The translations under genes and the position numbers were made by a program. Below, in pieces: positions 1 to 5,474 of a DNA stretch of 7,745 nucleotides. The stretch lies in contig URZM01000103.1 of NCBI GenBank assembly GCA_900552315.1, positions 1 to 7,745 of the forward strand, read 5' to 3'. The notes under the pieces were generated by a model. It saw nothing but the letters and a program-made list of their open reading frames with translations, ran no database searches and had not been told where the DNA came from. Every line of letters begins with the position of its first letter. The first letter of the stretch is position 1. This DNA is from an uncultured Bacteroidales bacterium. Lineage in GTDB: Bacteria > Bacteroidota > Bacteroidia > Bacteroidales > Muribaculaceae.

Positions 1-370
1 CTCGTTGCAGGGGGAGGATGCCGACGCGGTGATAGATTACCTGTATGAGCACCGGTTCCTGGACGAAACAAGGTTTGCCCGTGCATACGCCCGCGACAAG
101 TCGCGGCTGGCCGGGTGGGGACGTATCAAAATAGACATGATGCTGCGCTCCAAGCGCGTGGCCGCGTTCGCGATAAGGGAGGCATTGGCCGCCATCCCAC
201 CGGATGAGTACAGGGAGGCAGGGGAAAGGGTGGCCAGGTCTGCGGCCAGGTCGCTCGACCTTACACTGTACGAGGACCGGGCCAAGCTGATGCGCCGCAT
301 GTATGCCCGCGGATTCGAGCCTGACCTGGCACGGGACATAATAAGCGACCTCATGGCCGAAACGACATGA
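1..370 (+). CDS. recX: Regulatory protein RecX, 3' part (5' end outside window)
   Basis: This is the C-terminal part of a RecX-family protein, which binds RecA filaments in the cytoplasm and modulates recombination and SOS activity. The reading frame is open from base 2 and ends with TGA at 368-370, giving about 122 visible residues. The gene is cut by the window edge, so the TTG at 5 is probably not its start. The recognisable stretch is the helical RecX repeat: YLYEHRFLDETRFARAYARD, then a WGRIKI segment, then a second three-helix unit ending near LARDIISDL. The WGRIKI block after a FLDE.RFA..Y motif is typical of Bacteroidetes RecX. The stop codon overlaps the start of comF (ATGA), so the two are probably co-transcribed and translationally coupled. 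The family call is confident. Whether the missing N-terminus is intact cannot be seen. Confidence 0.88.
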   Translation, partial: SLQGEDADAVIDYLYEHRFLDETRFARAYARDKSRLAGWGRIKIDMMLRSKRVAAFAIREALAAIPPDEYREAGERVARSAARSLDLTLYEDRAKLMRRMYARGFEPDLARDIISDLMAETT

Positions 371-1116
371 GAGCGAGACTTGCCACAATAATCACGGAGG
401 CGCTATATGGCGCAGGAGAGCTGATATGGCCCCGCACATGCCATGTGTGCGGCTGCGCGCTCCCGGCACATGCCAGGTACCTGTGCTCGGCATGTCTGAC
501 GGGAATACCCCGGCTGCCGCAGTCGGAGAACGGCATATCAGAGGGAACGGCCTCGGCACTCGAGGCACGCCTGTCAGGATATGCCTCCCCTCTCAGAGCC
601 ACGGCCTGGATGGCATATTCACGCCACTCCCCCTATGCCGGGCTGCTCCACGACATCAAGTATCGCGGATGCTCGCGTCTGGCACGGCACCTGGGGCATC
701 TCATGGCCATGGACCTGTTGCCGACAGGGTTCTTCAACGGAGTGGACGCGCTCGTGCCGGTGCCGTTGCCCTTGGCGCGCCGTCTGCGCCGAGGGTACAA
801 CCAGAGCGAGATGCTGGCGCGCGGGGTGGCGGAGGTCCTGAATGTCCCGACAATGGACGCGCTGCGCGCCCTGCCGCACCGCACCCAGACACGGCTCAGC
901 CATGATCAGAGGCGCAAGAACGTGCAGGGGGTCTACCGCCCGCATGGCTCACACCCTCTGTTCACATCCGTGCCGGCCACCTGGCGACACGTTGTGGTGA
1001 TAGACGACGTCTGCACCACCGGAGCCACGCTCTCGCAGGCAATACTCGCACTAAGGCAATCCCGCCCCGACCTCCAGGTGTCGGCCCTGGCTCTCGCGCT
1101 GGCCGACAAACAGTGA
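367..1116 (+). CDS. comF: ComF family phosphoribosyltransferase-like protein
   Basis: The 249-residue product is a double-zinc-ribbon ComF protein. Near the N-terminus, Cys25, Cys28, Cys40 and Cys43 form the CxxC...CxxC zinc finger, preceded by the usual WPRTC lead-in. The middle carries the family motif VPVPL (130-134) and RRGYNQSE (141-148), followed by RTRL-like TRLSHDQRRKNV. The C-terminal PRPP-binding loop reads VVVIDDVCTTGATL (209-222), the classic type I phosphoribosyltransferase signature with the acidic pair and TTGAT. In naturally competent bacteria ComF acts in DNA uptake. In Bacteroidetes its substrate and role are not established, so no reaction is assigned here. The ATG at 367-369 overlaps the recX stop in an ATGA, which fixes the start and suggests coupling. 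Ten nucleotides after its stop the ribD promoter begins. The length is normal for the family. Confidence 0.93.
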   Translation: MRARLATIITEALYGAGELIWPRTCHVCGCALPAHARYLCSACLTGIPRLPQSENGISEGTASALEARLSGYASPLRATAWMAYSRHSPYAGLLHDIKYRGCSRLARHLGHLMAMDLLPTGFFNGVDALVPVPLPLARRLRRGYNQSEMLARGVAEVLNVPTMDALRALPHRTQTRLSHDQRRKNVQGVYRPHGSHPLFTSVPATWRHVVVIDDVCTTGATLSQAILALRQSRPDLQVSALALALADKQ

Positions 1117-1125
1117 ACCGGCATG

Positions 1126-1157
1126 TTTGGCCATGACGCGTGTTTTCACTAAATTCG
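1126..1157 (+). promoter_or_regulatory. Bacteroidetes-type promoter for ribD
   Basis: TTTG at 1126-1129 (-33 element) is followed after 20 nt by TAAATTCG at 1150-1157, one mismatch from the -7 consensus TAnnTTTG and continued by CAG as often seen in this phylum. The spacing is within the 19-21 nt usual for the primary sigma factor of Bacteroidetes. The local sequence is AT-rich against a GC-rich background. Transcription would start near 1162-1164, almost at the ATG at 1163, which implies a very short or absent leader. This is a motif match only; there is no transcript evidence. Confidence 0.5.
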
Positions 1158-1162
1158 CAGCT

Positions 1163-2176
1163 ATGATAGAAAATGTTTTTGACTTGCAGATGATGGCCCG
1201 CGCCTTGCAACTGGCCCGGCGGGGTTACGGGTTCACCTCCCCCAACCCGATGGTGGGGGCCGTCGTCACCGACTCGTTCGGGCATATAATCGGAGAAGGC
1301 TGGCACCGCGTGTGGGGAGGGCCCCATGCCGAGGTGAACGCCATAGCCTCGGTGCGGGACAAGAGCCTGCTGCCGTCCAGCACCGTATACGTCACCCTGG
1401 AGCCATGCTCGCACTACGGCAAAACCCCTCCGTGCGCCAAACTGCTGGTAGACAGCGGTGTGAAGCGGGTCGTGATAGGCTGTCCAGACCCTTTCGAGCA
1501 AGTAAGGGGACGCGGCACGGCCATGCTCCGCCACGCCGGCATCGAGGTCACGGAGGGAGTGCTTCGGGCCGAATGTGAAGCCCTGAACAACAAGTTCATA
1601 TACGCACACACCCGGAAGCGTCCTTACGTGATGCTGAAATGGGCACAGAGTGCCGACGGGTTCATGGCCGGCGAGGGGGGCGTGCCCGCCACCCTCAGCA
1701 ATCCTGTCAGCCGCGTGTTCATGCACCGCGAGCGCGCGGGGTTCGACGCCATCATGGTCGGCACAGGCACGCTCCTGACCGACAACCCGGTCCTCACATG
1801 CCGCCTGTGGCCCTCACGCCAGCTGCGCCCCGTAGTCTATGACCCCAAGGGGCATGTCCCTTCCGACAGCCGCGTATTGCAGCATCCAGACGCCATCGTG
1901 ATACGTGACGCCATGCCACTGGCCGCCTTGCTTCATCTCCTATACGCCGAGCATGGCGTCACCTCGCTCATGGTAGAGGGAGGAGGCCGGCTGCTGAACT
2001 CATTCCTGAAGGAAAAGCTGTGGCAGCGCATCAGGGTCGAGGTATCGCCCATAAGACTCGGCTCAGGAGTCGAGGCACCTTCATGGCCATTCGCAGCGTC
2101 CTGTAAGCCAACTGTTTGCGGAGGCAACAGGATATATCTCCACTCCTCGGCAGAGAGCAGCCCCAACCAGGGTTAA
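1163..2176 (+). CDS. ribD: Riboflavin biosynthesis protein RibD (deaminase/reductase)
   Basis: This bifunctional cytoplasmic enzyme performs the second and third steps of riboflavin synthesis: deamination of the GTP-derived pyrimidine, then NADPH-dependent reduction of its ribosyl side chain. With the ATG at 1163 the protein has 337 residues. The deaminase domain (about 1-145) shows TSPNPMVGAVV at 25-35, the zinc site HAE at 55-57, and PCSHYGKTPPC at 81-91, whose Cys82 and Cys91 complete zinc binding; VRGRGTAMLRHAGIEV follows. The reductase domain (about 153-337) shows YVMLKWAQSADGFMA, the GTGTLLTDNP loop (201-209) and VEGGGRLLNSFL (271-282). An in-frame ATG at 1133 and TTG at 1127 would add 10-12 residues. 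I prefer 1163 because family members begin close to the D-x-x-x-M helix and because the -7 element lies between the two choices. Both active sites look intact. Confidence 0.95.
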   Translation: MIENVFDLQMMARALQLARRGYGFTSPNPMVGAVVTDSFGHIIGEGWHRVWGGPHAEVNAIASVRDKSLLPSSTVYVTLEPCSHYGKTPPCAKLLVDSGVKRVVIGCPDPFEQVRGRGTAMLRHAGIEVTEGVLRAECEALNNKFIYAHTRKRPYVMLKWAQSADGFMAGEGGVPATLSNPVSRVFMHRERAGFDAIMVGTGTLLTDNPVLTCRLWPSRQLRPVVYDPKGHVPSDSRVLQHPDAIVIRDAMPLAALLHLLYAEHGVTSLMVEGGGRLLNSFLKEKLWQRIRVEVSPIRLGSGVEAPSWPFAASCKPTVCGGNRIYLHSSAESSPNQG

Positions 2177-2212
2177 GAGCCGTTAAAAACACTAAAAAAA
2201 GCTTGTAATCGC

Positions 2213-2241
2213 AGAATCATGGCTCCGGGGACATGATTTTT
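2213..2241 (+). terminator. Inverted repeat with T-run after ribD (possible terminator or operator)
   Basis: The arms AGAATCATG (2213-2221) and CATGATTTT (2232-2240) pair over 9 bp with one G-T wobble, around a 10-nt loop. T residues run from 2237 to 2241, so the last T's partly belong to the stem. It lies 37 nt after the ribD stop and could end transcription from the ribD promoter. The stem is AT-rich and the T-tract short, so it would be a weak intrinsic terminator. Its right arm also occupies the expected -33 region of the next promoter, so it could instead be a protein-binding operator. Confidence 0.4.
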
Positions 2242-2254
2242 CGGGAAGAAATAT

Positions 2255-2262
2255 TAATTTTG
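2255..2262 (+). promoter_or_regulatory. Bacteroidetes -7 element upstream of the DUF6242 gene
   Basis: TAATTTTG matches the TAnnTTTG -7 consensus exactly and is followed by CAG, like the site before ribD. The expected -33 TTTG about 20 nt upstream is poor; the best aligned bases are CATG at 2232-2235, inside the inverted repeat. A start near 2267 would give a leader of about 53 nt before the ATG at 2320. It probably drives the downstream block of envelope genes. Lack of a good -33 element hints at weak or activator-dependent transcription. Confidence 0.5.
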
Positions 2263-2319
2263 CAGTTTGAACACGCACCTCCGGGACGGGGGCTGCGCAA
2301 GCGACATAACACGCAACCG

Positions 2320-3861
2320 ATGAACATGCAATACCATACCTCCCGCCGTGTCCCGCGCCTGTGGATGCGTGCCTTGATTCCAGCCCTGGGCCTCGCCTTG
2401 GCGGCCGGAGCCTGCAACAGCGACTCCGACAACACCGTGCAGACCGGATACGTGGAGCCTACAGACGTGGCTGTCACCGGCTTCAAGCTCAAGGCCGACT
2501 CGAAGGTGCTGACCGGCCTGGACACCGTATTCTTCTCCATAGACCTGCAGAGAGGCCTGATATACAACGCTGATTCCCTGCCAAAAGGCACGAGAGTCAC
2601 CGACCTTATACCCGTAATCACATATTCCGATTATATCTCCTCTGCGATTATCACCATGGAGGGCGGCCAGAAGCGCTCCGGAGAGACAAACTACAAAAGC
2701 CACCCCAACGACTCGATAGATTTCACAGGCGACGTGAAGCTCACGCTCACCGCTTCGGCAGGCAATTATCGCACATACACCTTGAAGGTGAATGTCCACC
2801 AGACAGAGCCTGACTCCCTGTGTTGGGGACCGGTCGCAGTGAGCAAGCTGCCCTCGCGCCTGGGCTCTCCTGCCGGCCAGCGCACCGTGCAGTTCAAGGA
2901 CAAGGTGACGGCGCTGATTCTGGAACAGGACGGCTCATACACCCTCTCCACAAATCCGGACCCAGCCACCGCCGTATGGACGCGACACGCAGTGACGCCT
3001 GGCTTCACGCCTCGCCTACGCACGATGACAGCCACCGCCGACAAGCTCTGGATACTTGCCGAGGACGGCACCCTGCACTATTCGGCCGACGGAGCGGACT
3101 GGCAGCCGACAGCCGAGAAATGGCACTCAATAGTGGGAGAATATGACAACGACCCCATCGGAGTCAAAGCCACAGACGGGGGGTACGTCATAACACGATA
3201 CGGGCAGAAAACCGACACTCCCCTCCCTGACGGATTCCCGATACAGGATTTCTCCAACATGTATTCCTACCGTTCACAATGGATGTCCTCTCCCGTCTGC
3301 GTCCTGACAGGCGGAGTCACCGCCACCGGCGAGGTAAGCTCCGACATCTGGGCATACGACGGCACATCCTGGGCCAAGCTCGGCAGCGGAGCCGTCCCCG
3401 CCACACGCGGAGCCGCGCTCGTGCCCTATTACACATTCCGCCGCACCGGCTCGTCATGGAACTACATCGACTACAGCACCATATTCATGATAGGCGGCAT
3501 GAAGGCCGACGGCTCCCTCAACGATGAGACTTACATATCTTACGACAACGGCGTGAACTGGACCAAAGCGCCCTCGCTGCTACAGATGCCCCCCTACATA
3601 CCGCCCATGTGGCAAGCCGACATCACCGTGAACTCGCGCCCCATGTTGAGCCCGCTCCCTACCGCCTCACGCGGATGGAGCGAGATGCCGGCACTGCGAA
3701 TGCCAGCCTGGTACCGCGTGCAATCCTCCGTGGACAACGACGTGATAAGCTGGGACTGCCCATACATATTCCTGTACGGCGGATACGACCCCCAAGGCAG
3801 GCTGTATGACACTGTATGGCGAGGAGTCATAAACAGGCTCTCTTTCACTCCCATAATCTGA
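2320..3861 (+). CDS. DUF6242 lipoprotein with C-terminal beta-propeller
   Basis: The 513-residue product resembles Bacteroidales DUF6242 proteins; the function is unknown. Residues about 11-31 form a signal peptide (basic RRVPRLWMR, then a hydrophobic core) ending in AAGAC, so Cys32 is the likely lipidated residue. It is followed by NSDSDN, an acidic stretch resembling the surface-export signal of Bacteroidetes lipoproteins. Residues about 48-162 match the DUF6242 N-terminal region (VTGFKLKADSKVLTGLDTVF, NADSLPKGT, DSIDFTGDVKLTLTA). Residues about 170-513 look like a beta-propeller with kelch-like blades (LTGGVTATGEVSSDIWAYDG; IFMIGGMKADGSLND; IFLYGGYDPQGRLYDTVW) and an Asp-box SYDNGVNW at 407-414, with a degenerate one at 255-261. 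The start at 2320 is chosen because it gives a normal signal peptide and lies downstream of the -7 element. A second ATG at 2326 is equally possible. No catalytic residues were identified; ligand or glycan binding is only a guess. Confidence 0.85.
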   Translation: MNMQYHTSRRVPRLWMRALIPALGLALAAGACNSDSDNTVQTGYVEPTDVAVTGFKLKADSKVLTGLDTVFFSIDLQRGLIYNADSLPKGTRVTDLIPVITYSDYISSAIITMEGGQKRSGETNYKSHPNDSIDFTGDVKLTLTASAGNYRTYTLKVNVHQTEPDSLCWGPVAVSKLPSRLGSPAGQRTVQFKDKVTALILEQDGSYTLSTNPDPATAVWTRHAVTPGFTPRLRTMTATADKLWILAEDGTLHYSADGADWQPTAEKWHSIVGEYDNDPIGVKATDGGYVITRYGQKTDTPLPDGFPIQDFSNMYSYRSQWMSSPVCVLTGGVTATGEVSSDIWAYDGTSWAKLGSGAVPATRGAALVPYYTFRRTGSSWNYIDYSTIFMIGGMKADGSLNDETYISYDNGVNWTKAPSLLQMPPYIPPMWQADITVNSRPMLSPLPTASRGWSEMPALRMPAWYRVQSSVDNDVISWDCPYIFLYGGYDPQGRLYDTVWRGVINRLSFTPII

Positions 3862-3902
3862 CCTTCAAGGACCCAATCACTCTCCCCACCCGACACAGAC
3901 AA

Positions 3903-4598
3903 TTGAGAACCAAGACAAAGCATATCATCTGCGTGATCATGACGGTTATGGCCGCCATGATTCCAGCACGCCTCCACGCACAGGAAGACTACCGCTTCGA
4001 CATAGGCGGCGGCGTGGGCATGACAGGCTATCTGGGCGACGCCAACACCTCCAGCATCCTCAGCCATCCGGGCTGGGACGTGCAGGCATTCCTCCGGTAT
4101 ATCGCGAACCCCAGGTTCGCCTTCAAGACCAACCTGTATGTAGGCTCCATATCCGGAAACAGCGCCGACATGACCAACGTCTTCCCCGAACAGATGAGCT
4201 TCAAGTTCAACACCACCTTCTACGAGGTCGGCGAGCTCGCCGAGTTCAATTTCTTCAATTACGGCATGGGCGAGCGCTACCGCCAGCTCAAGCGATGCTC
4301 CCCCTACATAACCGCCGGCCTGAGCCTGCTGTTATGGCAGACCGACGGGAAAGCCGGTTTCACCGTAGCCATACCCATGGGCGTGGGAGTGAAATACAAG
4401 CTGTCGCCCCGCGTAAACCTCGGCTTCGAGTTCCTGATGAAGAAGACCCTCTCCGACAAGCTCGACGGCGAGGCCGGGGCCGACCCCTACGGCATAAAAC
4501 ACGCGTTCATGAAGAATACCGACTGGATTTCCACCATGACGTTCACCATAAGTTATGAATTCTCACAGCGCTGCCGGGCCTGCAACTACAAGGAATAG
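3903..4598 (+). CDS. DUF6089 family outer-membrane beta-barrel protein
   Basis: From the TTG at 3903 the product has 231 residues: a signal peptide of about 26 residues (basic MRTKTK, hydrophobic core, cleavage after LHA before QED), then a small beta-barrel. The mature part resembles the DUF6089 family: DIGGGVGMTGYLGDAN, FKTNLYVGSISGN, VFPEQMSFKFNTTFYEVGEL, AEFNFFNYG, SPYITAGLSLLLW, IPMGVGVKYKLSPRVNLGFEF and a late DWISTMTFTISYEF strand. Alternating hydrophobic and polar residues and a terminal aromatic strand fit an outer-membrane barrel; the function is unknown. After the last strand is a short tail with Cys224 and Cys227 (CRAC), able to form a disulfide. An ATG at 3816 lies in frame but would place about 29 residues before the signal peptide and overlap the previous gene by 46 nt, so it is not preferred. 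The gap to uppS is 24 nt, suggesting one transcript. Confidence 0.85.
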   Translation: MRTKTKHIICVIMTVMAAMIPARLHAQEDYRFDIGGGVGMTGYLGDANTSSILSHPGWDVQAFLRYIANPRFAFKTNLYVGSISGNSADMTNVFPEQMSFKFNTTFYEVGELAEFNFFNYGMGERYRQLKRCSPYITAGLSLLLWQTDGKAGFTVAIPMGVGVKYKLSPRVNLGFEFLMKKTLSDKLDGEAGADPYGIKHAFMKNTDWISTMTFTISYEFSQRCRACNYKE

Positions 4599-4622
4599 AC
4601 CCGACACGCGAACACAAGACCG

Positions 4623-5390
4623 ATGGCCAGTTTCGATGACAAAATAAGACTCCTGGACCCCCTGCGGGTGCCGCGCCACGTAGCCATAATCATGGACGGC
4701 AACGGGCGGTGGGCACGCGCACGCGGCCTGGACCGCTCCCTCGGCCATTTCGAGGGGGTGAAATCTGTACGCCTGGCCACAGAGTTCGCCTCTGACCATG
4801 GCGTGAAATACCTCACACTATACGCCTTCTCCACCGAGAACTGGAACAGGCCTCAAGCCGAGGTCGACGCGCTCATGCACCTGATAGGCACCGCCATAGC
4901 CAACGAAACCCCCGACATGGTGCGCAACAACGTGCACCTGAACCTGATAGGCGACATAGACCGCATGCCCGCCGAGGCCCGGAAAAACCTGCTGTACAGC
5001 ATGGAGGCCACCTCCGGCTGCAACGGGCTCGTCATGACCCTCTCCCTCAGCTACTCCGGGCGCAGCGAGATCACGAGGGCAGCCCGAATACTCGCGGAGC
5101 GCGCACGCAACGGCTCGCTAGCACCATCCGAAATAGACGACTCCACCATAGCATCCGCCCTCTACACCGGCGGCATGCCCGACCCCGACCTGCTCATACG
5201 CACCGGAGGTGAGAGACGCATATCGAACTTCCTGCTATGGCAGACAGCATACTCCGAGATGTATTTCACTCCCACGCTCTGGCCCGATTTCGGCAAAGAG
5301 GCCTTCCTGGACGCCCTGCTCGACTACCAGGACCGCGAGCGCCGATACGGAAAGACCTCGGACCAGGTACGCTCGGAACACAGCTCTTGA
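4623..5390 (+). CDS. uppS: Isoprenyl transferase (undecaprenyl diphosphate synthase)
   Basis: This 255-residue cis-prenyltransferase condenses isopentenyl diphosphate units on farnesyl diphosphate to make the C55 carrier lipid used for peptidoglycan, O-antigen and capsule precursors at the inner membrane. All diagnostic motifs are present: HVAIIMDGNGRWA (19-31) with the catalytic Mg-binding Asp25; GHFEGVKSVR (41-50); YLTLYAFSTENWNRP (63-77); and DLLIRTGGERRISNFLLWQ (189-207) with the diphosphate-binding Arg193 and Arg199, followed by AYSEMYF containing Glu212. The length matches bacterial UppS (about 250). The ATG at 4623 sits just before the conserved N-terminal region. Isoleucine is coded by ATA in 11 of 13 positions, extreme for a GC-rich gene. 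The position directly upstream of bamA is familiar from Bacteroidetes and implies co-expression of cell-wall lipid carrier and outer-membrane assembly functions. Confidence 0.97.
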   Translation: MASFDDKIRLLDPLRVPRHVAIIMDGNGRWARARGLDRSLGHFEGVKSVRLATEFASDHGVKYLTLYAFSTENWNRPQAEVDALMHLIGTAIANETPDMVRNNVHLNLIGDIDRMPAEARKNLLYSMEATSGCNGLVMTLSLSYSGRSEITRAARILAERARNGSLAPSEIDDSTIASALYTGGMPDPDLLIRTGGERRISNFLLWQTAYSEMYFTPTLWPDFGKEAFLDALLDYQDRERRYGKTSDQVRSEHSS

Positions 5391-5419
5391 CACACCGCTC
5401 CTCACCCCTACACAGCATA

Positions 5420-5451
5420 TCTTCCCCCCTCCTCCCTACTCTCTCCCGCTC
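5420..5451 (+). other. Polypyrimidine tract in the uppS-bamA gap
   Basis: In the 84-nt gap between uppS and bamA, bases 5420-5451 are C or T except for A5438 and G5448; the first 18 bases are pure pyrimidine. No Bacteroidetes -7 element and no convincing hairpin are present in the gap. An A-rich stretch (5452-5464) follows before the bamA ATG at 5475, which may help ribosome loading in a phylum that rarely uses Shine-Dalgarno pairing. A regulatory role for the pyrimidine tract is speculative. Confidence 0.4.
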
Positions 5452-5474
5452 ACTAAAACGAAAACTGATTCCTG

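Noticed and set aside
962..1726. 254-codon open frame on the - strand across comF and ribD
   Set aside because: It lies opposite two well-supported genes, has low-complexity His/Gly/Arg/Pro-rich sequence and no recognisable domain. High GC makes such antisense frames long by chance.
2181..2200. A-rich stretch with repeated GTTAA after ribD, considered as a promoter or protein-binding site
   Set aside because: The GTTAA copies are direct, not inverted, and no TAnnTTTG element follows at the right spacing; it is probably just AT-rich intergenic DNA.
2233..2319. 29-codon N-terminal extension of the DUF6242 protein from the ATG at 2233
   Set aside because: It would put charged, non-hydrophobic residues before the signal peptide, and both the perfect -7 element and part of the inverted repeat lie inside it.
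2254..2799. 181-codon - strand frame opposite the DUF6242 gene
   Set aside because: No recognisable motif, and it overlaps the region encoding a clear signal peptide and DUF6242 domain on the + strand.
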